64,000 nucleotides of DNA, taken from positions 1,240,001 through 1,304,000 of the forward strand of contig NZ_FZMZ01000006.1 of the NCBI RefSeq assembly GCF_900187325.1, read 5' to 3'. Positions 53,625 to 62,604 of this stretch are shown here, piece after piece. The DNA comes from Virgibacillus ndiopensis. Its GTDB lineage: Bacteria > Bacillota > Bacilli > Bacillales > Amphibacillaceae. Within the stretch, counting starts at the first letter, position 1. Each line of letters opens with the position of its first letter. The notes beneath the pieces were generated by a model that saw only the letters and a program-made list of their open reading frames with translations, had not been told where the DNA came from and did not search any database. The position numbers and the translations under genes are program-made.

Positions 53625-54430
53625 GTATGAAGAAAAGAATAAGAGAGTAGTAGAGATTACGGAGAATCTGATTAATTATGTAGAAGATCAATTCCAAGAT
53701 AACAATAAGAAGATTAGCGGCATTACCAATTCTGACCTGATAGATGATTGGTACCAGGTCGGAATTTAAGAAGATATGAAGCTAATCGTACACTTAGGCT
53801 AGATCACATCAATAGTGGAGCTGCCATGTATACTTTCCTTTCGTCGGACAGCCATAGAGCAATTCGGCATACAAGAGGTTTAGTCGGTGATGTGCCTTGC
53901 CGCTGATCCACTTATAAAACCATTCGTTTCCTTTGCAGTCTGCAGGCTTACTGAGATCCTGGCCGTCGGAATCTCGTTAAGGGTATTAAATCATTCGAAT
54001 ACTATTAGTTTAAATTAATGTTAGCGTATTCTATAAACGGGCATGATTGTTGATGGATAAAAAGGCCGAATATACAAGTGTTTATTTCAGAAGCTTGTAT
54101 ACTCAGGTTTTAATTTAATGCAAAAAATAAACTGTTATTTCACACATAAATTAAATGCCATATACAGGCAAGCATTAATTGAATTAAAGTCGGTCGGTTT
54201 TCCCGGTACTTAAAAAATAATATGAGATGACCTGTGATTACTTGGTTGCCCTTTAACTCTATAAAAAATGGCTATTTTTACTTTTTAGATGCATTACTGT
54301 TTTACAATAGCTTATAAGATAGCTCTTAGTAGCTTATCATCGATTTTCTATATATAATTCAAGTTAAAATATTTATATTCAAATGACTGATTAATCTATG
54401 TGTATTTTGGTAGTATCTTCTTAGTACTTG
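53625..54430. other. Gene-free remnant region downstream of tmRNA
   Basis: About 800 bp with no frame I can support. A short open stretch (53600-53768, frame with YEEKNKRVVEITENLINYVEDQ, then stop) has no start or known match. The block 53820-53990 is clearly richer in G+C than its surroundings and contains small inverted motifs, suggesting remains of a mobile element or structured RNA. The last 400 bp is AT-rich and featureless. Confidence 0.5.
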
Positions 54431-55912
54431 TTAACCCTTATACTGTTGAGATATAATCCGAAGTATGAATGCTTTCATATCAATCAGACGCGGGAATGTA
54501 GGTTTCTCGGTTGTTCCCGCAATCACCAATGGTACAAGCGTTTCTTGTTTATGTAATGAACCGTGAGCCGCGCCACTAAGGTGGAATGGGGTCGATTGTG
54601 CTTTAAAATCACAGCCTGGTTTGGCATTCACTACAATGAAACGACCTGAATGAGAATGCAATGCACTATATAGCCGTGCTAAGGCATCTGGATAATCTCC
54701 GTACGACACCTTTTTTTCATTTGAAATGTACAAATCTAGAAGTTCATGGTTTCCTTCAATCTTCCACGTTTGGTTATACACATCGCTATGTTCTCCTTTT
54801 GGACGATAGATTAACAATCCTTCTCTCATACCGGATAAAACATGAATGGAATCCTTCTCCTTCCATGCAATGATATCGATGCGATGATCACTTTTCAGAC
54901 GTTCGATAACAGCAGGGAGCGGAAGTCTGTTGTCCAATACATATATATAGCCCATACGCTGGTTTACACATAGGACAAGCTGATCTTTTTTGTGTACAGG
55001 GCGCTCAATACGTGCGATACGATATTTTTTTAATATTTTGCGCAAATCAATAATGAATTTCCGGTAACTTGTACCTGTTGCAGCTTGACCATTATCTCCC
55101 ATCACCATCCATATATTCTGATTTAGTGCTTCTTCCCAACTTGGGTACATATTTAATGTTTTTTGAATTTGTCGGTCAATTTTAGTAATGTCCTTTATAT
55201 CTGTTGGTCCTTTGAAATGTATGCGAGCGTCCATATCCTGAAATATGCAGAATGTAAATCCTGGTAGTTTATTTTTACGAATTAAATGCCTAAGCTCCCG
55301 AGCTGTATACTTATAATTTCCTGCAGCAATTTGCATGGTGAACCCTCGCGGTCGTAATTTAGAAAAAAGACCCAAAGATAAAGTCGCTGGGGTATTGGTT
55401 GTCCATTTGCCATTTTCAAAGCGGGTCAATGTACTAAGTAATCGAGGAACATGTAGCCTTTGCGGTGTATTGCCACGATAAACAAAGGAATTAATGGAGG
55501 CGGATTGTATCCCGATATTTGCCAATTCCTCATAAATTGTGGTTACTTCACTGCTCAAGTGCTCATTGTTTAGTCGGTAGAGCATATTATGGATGGACCT
55601 GCGCATACCTAGTCGAAACGTTTCACGGAAACCTGTCCCATAGTTAATGATTTCATTCCTAGAATCATCGAACCAATTTAAACCTGGAATATGATGTTTA
55701 TTAGCATATGTACCCGTTAAAAGACTGCTATCAATCGTAACGGACATGGTTGGAAACGAGCTGACCATATTTGGGATATAAGTGCCGTTTTCCATCAAAA
55801 ATTGTAAAGCAGGAGCACGTCCGGTTTGCACGGCTACTTCTAAAGGTTCGGGCATTAAAGAATCGATGTTAAGTAATATGACTGGTTTTTGCGATTGTGG
55901 GTATTGTTTCAT
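54431..55912 (-). CDS. Alkaline-phosphatase-superfamily phosphodiesterase/nucleotide pyrophosphatase
   Basis: 493 residues, no clear signal peptide. N-terminal VILLNIDSLMPE (metal-binding Asp near 16), nucleophile region SFPTMSVTIDSSLLTG (near 54-69), KHHIPGLNWF, and a C-terminal metal site GAAHGSLHKQE (near 455). It matches the type I phosphodiesterase/nucleotide pyrophosphatase family. Natural substrate unknown. ATG with AAGGA 10 bp upstream. Likely monocistronic. Confidence 0.85.
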   Translation of the reverse strand: MKQYPQSQKPVILLNIDSLMPEPLEVAVQTGRAPALQFLMENGTYIPNMVSSFPTMSVTIDSSLLTGTYANKHHIPGLNWFDDSRNEIINYGTGFRETFRLGMRRSIHNMLYRLNNEHLSSEVTTIYEELANIGIQSASINSFVYRGNTPQRLHVPRLLSTLTRFENGKWTTNTPATLSLGLFSKLRPRGFTMQIAAGNYKYTARELRHLIRKNKLPGFTFCIFQDMDARIHFKGPTDIKDITKIDRQIQKTLNMYPSWEEALNQNIWMVMGDNGQAATGTSYRKFIIDLRKILKKYRIARIERPVHKKDQLVLCVNQRMGYIYVLDNRLPLPAVIERLKSDHRIDIIAWKEKDSIHVLSGMREGLLIYRPKGEHSDVYNQTWKIEGNHELLDLYISNEKKVSYGDYPDALARLYSALHSHSGRFIVVNAKPGCDFKAQSTPFHLSGAAHGSLHKQETLVPLVIAGTTEKPTFPRLIDMKAFILRIISQQYKG

Positions 55913-56138
55913 GATGTATTCATCCTTACTACTATACGCTGTTATTATAGAAAAATTAAAAAGGATCTCTTGCCAACAATTTTTACCTATGCTGTTATCA
56001 TTTGGTTTTTATAATTTAATATACTATCCACTTTTTTCCTTCATGAAGACTACCTTTATTGAACGATTAAAGCCTTAGAGGGAATGAATTTTTTGGATAA
56101 GCGAGATTATTTAAACTGTACTTTGCTTGTAATAAAAA

Positions 56139-56167
56139 ATGACTAACTTAAATCATAAGTTAGTCAT
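56139..56167 (-). terminator. prfC terminator
   Basis: Perfect 11-bp stem ATGACTAACTT/AAGTTAGTCAT; on the minus strand six T follow. The remaining gap to the phosphodiesterase start holds nothing recognisable. Confidence 0.85.
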
Positions 56168-56186
56168 CAAATCTAATTTCCATACG

Positions 56187-57773
56187 TTAGTTTACCTGAT
56201 CGTACGTATTCACTTCAAACAAATCAATCAATTCAATAGTAGAATGTTTATCTTGGAACCACCGTAAAGAGAAGTCATTCTTGAATAAAACAACGTAATT
56301 ATCCTCACGATCCTTGACTAACATGTTCCGCTCATCGAAAAGCGATTTGTCTATCTTGTCATCTTTTAACCAGCGTGGGATGCGTTCTCCTATCGATTCA
56401 AACATCACTTCTACATTATATTCATTTTTCATACGATGCTGGAAGACTTCATATTGAAGTTCACCAACTGCGCCTAATATATTAGTTTCGCTCCGATGAT
56501 CTTTATAAAGCTGGATTGCCCCTTCTTGTACAAGCTGTTCAATCCCTTTTCTAAACTGTTTTGCCTTCATAACATTTTTAGCTGTAACTTTTTTAAATAG
56601 TTCAGGTGGAAATTGTGGTAACTCATTATACTCAAATTGTTTTTTGCCTTCGAGCAATGTATCTCCAATCCGGTAAATATTAGGATCATAAATTCCGATA
56701 ATGTCACCAGCATAAGCTTCTTCTATAGTGTCTCTGGATGATGCGACAAATTGTTGTGTTTGAGCAAGTTTAATCATCTTATTCGTTCTAGCCAATTTGA
56801 CATTCATACCACGCTCAAATTTACCTGAGCAAATACGTAAAAATGCTACCCTATCACGATGGGCGGGATTCATATTGGCCTGGATTTTAAAAATAAATCC
56901 AGAGAAGTCTGGGTTATCTGGCTGCACGATTCCTTCTTCTGATTTTCTTGGAGTTGGTGCTGGCGCCATAGAAATGAACGTATCAAAAAAAGTTTCAACT
57001 CCAAATGGTGCTAGAGCACTACCGAAAAATACAGGGGTTTGTTCTCCATTTAGAACGGAATCTAATGAGAACGTATCTCCCGCTTCGTCTAATAAGGATA
57101 GTTCATCTTCTGCTACTTGGTAAGCTTCCTGTGACACTAAATCCTGATGTTCAGGCTTATCTAAATCAGTGTATGGTATATACGTTTCTTCTTCATTACC
57201 ATTGAACCGAACAAATTGTTTATCATTACGGTTGAAAATACCAAGAAACCGTTTCCCCATTCCTGCTGGCCAGTTCATTGGATAGGTCTCAATGTCTAAA
57301 ACCTCCTCAATTTCTTCTAATAATTCGAGGGGTTCTCTACCTTCACGATCCAGTTTATTGATAAAAGTAAAAATCGGAATGCCACGCATTCGACACACCT
57401 TGAATAACTTCTTTGTTTGCGCTTCAATTCCCTTCGTTGCATCAATAATCATTACCACGCTATCTACTGCGGTAAGCGTCCGATAGGTATCCTCACTGAA
57501 ATCCTCATGGCCGGGTGTATCCAGTATATTTACCTGATAGTCTTTGTATGGAAAATTCATCACACTGGAGGTAACTGAGATACCCCGTTGCTTTTCAATT
57601 TCCATCCAATCTGATGTAGCATATTTCCCAGATTTTTTGCCTTTAACCGTTCCAGCTGACCGAATTAAATTTCCGAACAAAAGTATTCGTTCTGTTAATG
57701 TCGTTTTACCCGCATCTGGGTGTGATATTATTGCAAATGTTTTTCGTTTATTAACTTCATTATATAAACTCAT
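56187..57773 (-). CDS. prfC: Peptide chain release factor 3
   Basis: 528-residue translational GTPase that recycles RF1/RF2 after peptide release. G1 [10 protein letters not shown] (17-26), G3 [14 protein letters not shown] (near 88), G4 [13 protein letters not shown] (near 139), plus domain II and the RF3 C-terminal domain. Normal length. SD AAAGGGA before the ATG. Confidence 0.97.
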   Translation of the reverse strand: MSLYNEVNKRKTFAIISHPDAGKTTLTERILLFGNLIRSAGTVKGKKSGKYATSDWMEIEKQRGISVTSSVMNFPYKDYQVNILDTPGHEDFSEDTYRTLTAVDSVVMIIDATKGIEAQTKKLFKVCRMRGIPIFTFINKLDREGREPLELLEEIEEVLDIETYPMNWPAGMGKRFLGIFNRNDKQFVRFNGNEEETYIPYTDLDKPEHQDLVSQEAYQVAEDELSLLDEAGDTFSLDSVLNGEQTPVFFGSALAPFGVETFFDTFISMAPAPTPRKSEEGIVQPDNPDFSGFIFKIQANMNPAHRDRVAFLRICSGKFERGMNVKLARTNKMIKLAQTQQFVASSRDTIEEAYAGDIIGIYDPNIYRIGDTLLEGKKQFEYNELPQFPPELFKKVTAKNVMKAKQFRKGIEQLVQEGAIQLYKDHRSETNILGAVGELQYEVFQHRMKNEYNVEVMFESIGERIPRWLKDDKIDKSLFDERNMLVKDREDNYVVLFKNDFSLRWFQDKHSTIELIDLFEVNTYDQVN

Positions 57774-57924
57774 AAAAAATCCCTTTCCATTTTTAATTAG
57801 TTTCTGTTTACGTTATGGTTATTTGGGATTTACATTGGAACAATTCTCCTTTATATGTGGTTATTTTTTTCTGTACAATTTTATATTATATTCTTTTTCG
57901 TTTCAGAGGGAAACTTTTTTATTT

Positions 57925-58140
57925 TTAGCTGTTTATTAAAGATTATTACTTTTTCAAATGTGTGCATCTTATCTAAATATTTGAGAAAGTGACGTAAGTG
58001 TTGTGGTGATTTCGTCTTTTTATTGCTTATTGCTCTGCCACCCGTAAACGCTATGCTTTCCGGGGCGGTCTCAGGATGCCAAACAAGATGAGGTTGTATT
58101 CTCAATAATAGCAACAATCTATGTGGAAAGAGCCTTTTTT
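57925..58140. repeat. MITE-like repeat, copy D
   Basis: About 216 bp bounded by left AGCTGTTTATTAAAGATTAT and right AGCAACAATCTATGTGGAAA then GAGCCTTTTTT, again inverted with respect to each other. The centre holds AACGCTATGCTTTCCGGGGC, the decayed core. Together with the TetR promoter it accounts for most of the 460-bp gap between prfC and the TetR gene. Confidence 0.65.
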
Positions 58141-58163
58141 TATTAGTATTCGGAAAATTATTA

Positions 58164-58203
58164 TTGACCAATTGTTCGTTATATAGTATGATACTCATGA
58201 GTA
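58164..58203 (+). promoter_or_regulatory. TetR-gene promoter with palindromic operator candidate
   Basis: TTGACC (58164-58169), 17-bp spacer, TATGAT (58187-58192). A perfect 12-bp palindrome TACTCATGAGTA (58192-58203) covers the probable transcription start, an expected site for autorepression by the TetR protein. Confidence 0.7.
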
Positions 58204-58237
58204 ATATAATTACATACTGCTTGGAGTTGTCATTTTG

Positions 58238-58855
58238 ATGAGTAATAGAGGAAGAAAAAAAGGAGCAAATGGAGAACGAAGTAGAGAGTTATTATTAGAA
58301 ATTGCTGCCGATGAGTTCGCTCAACAAGGGTATTATGAAACAAAAATTAGTAATATTGTTGAGAGAGCTGGTGTAACCCAACCTACTTTTTATCTATATT
58401 TCAAAAACAAAAAGACAATTTTTCAGGAATTGGTAGATAGTTTTCGCGAAAAATTATTTGATCTTATTAGGAATAGCCGACTTGAGTCACGAGTTAATTT
58501 AAATACTGTTTCAGATACAATTAAAACAAAATTAGTAGCAATTTTTCAGTTTTTCGTTAACCATGCTAATCTAACCAAGATTGGACTCTTTGTTGCTTCA
58601 GATGCTGAGGTTATGAAAAATGAACTATCTAGTCAAATAGCTAAAAACCTTATCTATGAACAAAAAGAAGGTTATTTCCGTTCCGACATTGATATGTACA
58701 TTGTGGCGGAATGCTTAACTGGAATAATTGAGCGTCTTACCGCAACAAAATTATTAATGGGAATAAAAAAACCAGAGGAACTTGCAAATGAAGTTGTCCA
58801 TCTATTGTTGTTTGGAATGTTTATTGACAATAAAGTGAACTTTGTATACGAGTGA
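58238..58855 (+). CDS. TetR/AcrR-family transcriptional regulator
   Basis: 205 residues. N-terminal HTH (about 14-58: LLLEIAADEFAQQGYYETKI, VTQPTFYLYFKNKKTIF) is clear; the C-terminal ligand domain carries no known signature. ATG 58238 is used; the TTG directly before it has the better SD spacing (GGAG, 8 bp), so the protein may have one more residue. Its own promoter palindrome suggests autoregulation. No transporter or enzyme target is adjacent. Confidence 0.9.
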   Translation: MSNRGRKKGANGERSRELLLEIAADEFAQQGYYETKISNIVERAGVTQPTFYLYFKNKKTIFQELVDSFREKLFDLIRNSRLESRVNLNTVSDTIKTKLVAIFQFFVNHANLTKIGLFVASDAEVMKNELSSQIAKNLIYEQKEGYFRSDIDMYIVAECLTGIIERLTATKLLMGIKKPEELANEVVHLLLFGMFIDNKVNFVYE

Positions 58856-58950
58856 AAAGTGCCTAAAACGTAGAAGAAATAACACAATTATCCTCTAACA
58901 AGATATTTCCTCGTTATAAAATTAAGGGGCTGATTATAATCGTTAAATTA

Positions 58951-59091
58951 ATGGAGGAAATGGAAAGGAAAAAAAATGAAATGGACTGGGTTAATCTTAT
59001 TTTGGCTGCTAAAAATATCGGATTAACTCCGGCTCAAGTTAGGGCGTTCTTGAAGCAAAAGGAAAGTATAGATACTATTCAACAACAATGA
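58951..59091 (+). CDS. SinI-like anti-repressor mini-protein
   Basis: 46 residues from the ATG at 58951. The segment DWVNLILAAKNIGLTPAQVR then AFLKQK resembles the SinI dimerisation domain (EWVELMVEAKEANISPEEIR in B. subtilis SinI), which binds SinR-type repressors of biofilm genes. No SinR gene is in the window. No SD precedes the ATG; AAGGGG (58924-58929) is instead correctly spaced from an in-frame ATC at 58939, which would add MVKL. A terminator follows. Confidence 0.7.
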   Translation: MEEMERKKNEMDWVNLILAAKNIGLTPAQVRAFLKQKESIDTIQQQ

Positions 59092-59113
59092 TAAATAGAT
59101 GCTAGATTTTACT

Positions 59114-59139
59114 GGTTTCCCGGTTGTGGAAGCCTTTTT
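59114..59139 (+). terminator. Terminator after the SinI-like gene
   Basis: Seven-bp stem GGTTTCC/GGAAGCC with a T run. Confidence 0.75.
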
Positions 59140-59210
59140 ATATTGATTTGTTGTTAGTCTTCATAATTAGCGATACAATATAATTGATGATTTTGAATGG
59201 GGGAATTTTT

Positions 59211-60266
59211 TTGAATACATATCCAAACGTAAATGAAACGAAAGACCTTATTAAACAATTGGTTTCTATACCTAGTCCTTCCGGGTTTACAGCAAATGTT
59301 ATTCAATATGTAGAAGACTTTTTAAAGGAATTAAATATAGAGACACAACGGAATCGTAAGGGTGGACTAATTGCGACTTTACCAGGAGCAAATGATAACG
59401 AACATAGAATGTTAACGGCTCATGTTGATACACTAGGAGCAATGGTGAAAGAAATTAAAAGCAATGGTCGTCTTCGTCTGGATCTTATTGGTGGATTCCG
59501 TTACAACTCGATTGAAGGGGAATATTGTGAGATTCATACTTCTTCTGGAAAGGTTATTACAGGTACCATTTTGATGCACCAAACGTCTGTCCATGTATAT
59601 AAGGACGCTGGAGATGCTAAGCGAAATCAAGAAAATATGGAAGTCCGTATTGATGCGAAAGTTGAAAATGCCGATGAGATTCGTGATTTGGGAATAGAAG
59701 TAGGAGATTTTGTTTCTTTTGATCCTCGTGTCCAAATTGCCGATAATGGATTCATTAAATCGCGTCATTTAGATGATAAAGCGAGTGTCGCTATCCTTTT
59801 ACAGTTAATAAAAAGATTGAAAGAAGAAAACACTGCGTTACCATATACCACACACTTCCTTATTTCTAATAATGAGGAAATTGGCTATGGCGGGAATTCT
59901 AACATTACTCCAGAAACTGTTGAATACTTAGCAGTTGACATGGGGGCTATGGGAGACGGTCAATCAACTGACGAATATACTGTCTCGATTTGTGTAAAAG
60001 ATGCTAGCGGCCCATATCATTTTGGATTACGTAAACACCTCGTACAGCTTGCAGAGGCAAACAATGTTGACTATAAACTGGATATTTATCCATACTATGG
60101 ATCAGATGCTTCAGCAGCTATTCGAGCTGGGCATGATATTGTTCATGGACTTATAGGACCGGGAATTGATTCTTCCCACGCTTTTGAAAGAACTCATGAA
60201 ACGTCACTGGAATATACCGAACAATTACTGTACCATTATGTTTTATCAAATCTTGTATCATACTAA
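59211..60266 (+). CDS. M42-family metallopeptidase (glutamyl aminopeptidase/CelM type)
   Basis: 351 residues. Metal and catalytic residues fit the family: His in TAHVDTLGAMV (near 70), Asp in SRHLDDKASVAILL (near 183), Glu pair in SNNEEIGYGGN (near 217), Asp in AVDMGAMGDG (near 240) and His in SSHAFERTHE (near 325). A cytosolic aminopeptidase forming large oligomers in relatives. TTG 59211 is preferred because GGGGGAA lies just upstream; nine more codons would be unlike the family. Confidence 0.9.
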   Translation: MNTYPNVNETKDLIKQLVSIPSPSGFTANVIQYVEDFLKELNIETQRNRKGGLIATLPGANDNEHRMLTAHVDTLGAMVKEIKSNGRLRLDLIGGFRYNSIEGEYCEIHTSSGKVITGTILMHQTSVHVYKDAGDAKRNQENMEVRIDAKVENADEIRDLGIEVGDFVSFDPRVQIADNGFIKSRHLDDKASVAILLQLIKRLKEENTALPYTTHFLISNNEEIGYGGNSNITPETVEYLAVDMGAMGDGQSTDEYTVSICVKDASGPYHFGLRKHLVQLAEANNVDYKLDIYPYYGSDASAAIRAGHDIVHGLIGPGIDSSHAFERTHETSLEYTEQLLYHYVLSNLVSY

Positions 60267-60454
60267 TAAAAGTTATATGAAATTACCAAACGTAAGTAGT
60301 CCTGCAAGCAGTGAATATGATTCACAAGAATGAATTGCTAAACACACAAAAGTATTTAGCATTAATCTGTAGCGAGGGATAGTGCAGGTGGGAATCTTGC
60401 TGCAGTAGTCTGTATCCTTTATCATTACTAAAGAAATTAACACCTAATTATTAA

Positions 60455-60487
60455 AAGCATGTGAACTCCATTTGAATTCACATGCTT
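60455..60487. terminator. Bidirectional terminator between the M42 and hemolysin-III genes
   Basis: Perfect 11-bp stem AAGCATGTGAA/TTCACATGCTT with A/T-rich runs on both sides. The region 60290-60425 just before it has no gene; it contains a G-rich stretch (GTGCAGGTGGGAATCTTGCT) of unknown origin. Confidence 0.75.
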
Positions 60488-60494
60488 ATTATTT

Positions 60495-61142
60495 TTAAAG
60501 CACATACATATATACACATAAGAAGTGAAAAAGGCTTCCAACTAAAATGAAAATATGAAAGATCTCGTGAAAACCCATATGTTTAAAAGATAAAAATTTA
60601 GGCTTTAACCCATAAATAATTCCACCTATCGTATAGGCTATCCCTCCGAGAATCAGTAGAAGCATTCCGTTGACTCCTATTGAAGCTGTAAGAGAGGAAC
60701 TGAAAAGAACGATAATCCAGCCCATTGCAATATACAAAGAAGTTGATAACCATCTTGGAGAGTGGAACCAGATTAATTTGTACCCTACTCCTATAAGTGC
60801 TAGGCTTTGAACGACACCGAAGAGAACCCAGCCAGTTACCCCGTTTAGACTAATGATACATAATGGTGTATAAGTACCAGCAATAAGTACAAAAATCATT
60901 GAATGATCAATCCGTCTTAAAAAAGCAATAATATGATCTTTGGCAATTACCATATGATATGTAGCGGATGCCGTGTACAAAAGGATCATACTTATACCGA
61001 AAATGATGACAGCCATGATGGCAAAAGCAGAATCCGTTACCAAGGATGCTTTAACTACCAGTGCCAGTAATCCAACAAATGATAGAACTGCTCCAAACAA
61101 ATGAGTAAATCCATTAATGGGCTCACGAATGTATGTATTCAA
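60495..61142 (-). CDS. Hemolysin III family membrane protein (PAQR/YqfA-like)
   Basis: 215 residues, seven transmembrane helices. N-terminal REPINGFTHLFGAVLS, then TASATYHM (near 60), RRIDHSMIFVLIAGTYTP (near 82) and C-terminal FHEIFHIFILVGSLFHF (near 192) provide the conserved metal-ligand His/Asp residues. Role in membrane homeostasis is inferred from the family; haemolytic action is not implied. TTG start with AAAGGTG 8 bp upstream; that SD lies inside a long perfect hairpin. Confidence 0.9.
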   Translation of the reverse strand: MNTYIREPINGFTHLFGAVLSFVGLLALVVKASLVTDSAFAIMAVIIFGISMILLYTASATYHMVIAKDHIIAFLRRIDHSMIFVLIAGTYTPLCIISLNGVTGWVLFGVVQSLALIGVGYKLIWFHSPRWLSTSLYIAMGWIIVLFSSSLTASIGVNGMLLLILGGIAYTIGGIIYGLKPKFLSFKHMGFHEIFHIFILVGSLFHFLCVYMYVL

Positions 61143-61148
61143 ATGATC

Positions 61149-61203
61149 AACACCTTTATTATTATATGTAGTTTTTGATACTACATATAATAATAAAGGT
61201 GTT
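61149..61203. promoter_or_regulatory. Perfect 24-bp inverted repeat covering the hemolysin-III SD
   Basis: Left arm 61149-61172 and right arm 61180-61203 are exact reverse complements, separated by TTTTGAT. In the minus-strand transcript the 3' arm contains the SD AAAGGTG of the hemolysin-III gene, so folding would hide it. The repeat also lies about 80 bp before the divergent DUF1836 gene and could instead be a DNA operator. Confidence 0.85.
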
Positions 61204-61281
61204 TTAGTATGTAGTCAAGGTTTACTTTTGCTGCGGTTTTACATTATAATATATGAAAATAAATAAATTGGAGTTTTAGTA

Positions 61282-61857
61282 TTGGAAAAAATAGAGTTAA
61301 TAGCAAAGTCAACCTTGGATAACCATCTAACATTAGAAGACATTCCAGATATAGATTTATATATGGATCAAGTAATTCAATTATTTGAAAAGAAGTATGA
61401 AGGTTCAAAAAGAAATGTAGAGGAAAAAGTTTTAACAAAAACAATGATAAACAATTATGCTAAAGGAAAGTTATTATTCCCGATTAACAATAAAAAGTAT
61501 TCAAAAGAACATCTCATTCTAATAAGTTTTATTTATCAGTTGAAGGGCGCTTTATCAATAAATGATATTAAGCTATCATTAGAAGGTTTAAATAAAAAGG
61601 TTTCTGAAGCTGAATTTAATTTAGAAAAGTTTTATAATAGCTTTCTTTATCTTGCTGAAATAAACTCGGACAAATTTGTTGAGGATGTAAAAGACAATGT
61701 AAACGAGGTAAATGAGGAAATAAATAAATTAGACGATGAAGATTCTACTTACCTGGAACAATTATTACTGATTGCCTCCCTCATAAATATGAGCAATTTA
61801 TACCGTAAAGCAGCGGAAAAAATAGTAGACGAGATAGGGATAGGAAGAGAAACATGA
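61282..61857 (+). CDS. DUF1836 protein
   Basis: 191 residues, soluble and highly charged. The N-terminal half has an HTH-like, MerR-type layout (IPDIDLYMDQVIQLFEKKY, TKTMINNYAKGKLLFP) typical of DUF1836; a C-terminal helical part follows. A DNA-binding role is likely but unproven. TTG start 8 bp after GGAG. It is divergent from the hemolysin-III gene, so the hairpin between them could be its target. Confidence 0.82.
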   Translation: MEKIELIAKSTLDNHLTLEDIPDIDLYMDQVIQLFEKKYEGSKRNVEEKVLTKTMINNYAKGKLLFPINNKKYSKEHLILISFIYQLKGALSINDIKLSLEGLNKKVSEAEFNLEKFYNSFLYLAEINSDKFVEDVKDNVNEVNEEINKLDDEDSTYLEQLLLIASLINMSNLYRKAAEKIVDEIGIGRET

Positions 61858-61904
61858 GGTTTCGTTAGTTTATTATAGTTTATAGGATACTTGGAGGATG
61901 TATA

Positions 61905-62534
61905 TTGGATTAGTTAAATAGACCAGAATTTCATCCACGAATGACCATACAAGAATTTTCAAGCCACTATTGGAATAAAGAAGAACTTAAAAAGATTTGT
62001 TTAAACTATAATGTATCATCACATGGGATTAAAGCTGAGTTGGAACATAGAATAAAAGGATTTCTTGCTGGAGAAGATATCGCTGACGATAGAAAGCAAC
62101 ATACAAATCTTAGAAAAAGTGCGATCCCAAAGGAAATTACGCTTGATACGAAATTAATTCCAGAAGGATTTAAATTCAATCGACAGGCAAGAGAGTTTTT
62201 TAAAGACATTATAATGTTTCCAAATTTTCATTCACAAACATATGGCTCAAGCTTTAAGGGATGCTGAGCGAAGAGGGGATCAAGCTGTGACGTAGCTGAT
62301 TTAATAAAGGTTTATGAAGAAGGAAAACATCAAGGAAAAAGTGAGAAAAAATGTCTCCTGAGGATAGGACATATCAAGGGATTTTAATAAAGATAAAAGA
62401 ACAAGAGGAATGCCGATAAATTAAAAGTGGCTGCTTACTTATGGCAACAGGTAAAAAGAAATCCGGGTTCTAAAGAATACAGGGAAGAATTATTGTTTCA
62501 ACATAATGATGAGATTCAAAAATTATTTAAATAG
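61905..62534 (+). pseudogene. Broken SAP-domain gene (DUF6434-like)
   Basis: Starts as a protein with a SAP-like helix pair (FSSHYWNKEELKKICLNYNV) and KEITLDTKLIPEGFKFN. Damage: an in-frame TAG at 61911 just after the probable TTG start, a frameshift near 62220-62245 (the protein resumes as MAQALRDAERRGDQA), a TAG near 62295, and further shifts before KLKVAAYLWQQVKRNPGSKEY ... QKLFK at the end (shown in parts). The pieces line up in order, so it is a decayed single gene. An ATG at 61941 still opens a 108-residue fragment. Confidence 0.85.
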
Positions 62535-62604
62535 TTTTTTTATTGTTATCGGGGTTGTTTTTCATACATCAAGTGCTATACTAATAACATTCTAATTTCA
62601 TATA

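Noticed and set aside
55782-56078. 98-codon plus-strand frame near the phosphodiesterase start
   Set aside because: Mostly antisense to the phosphodiesterase, no SD, low-complexity end.
58235-59091. Toxin-antitoxin pair (TetR gene plus small gene)
   Set aside because: The small protein matches a SinI-type anti-repressor better, and the TetR gene has its own promoter and full-length regulator features.
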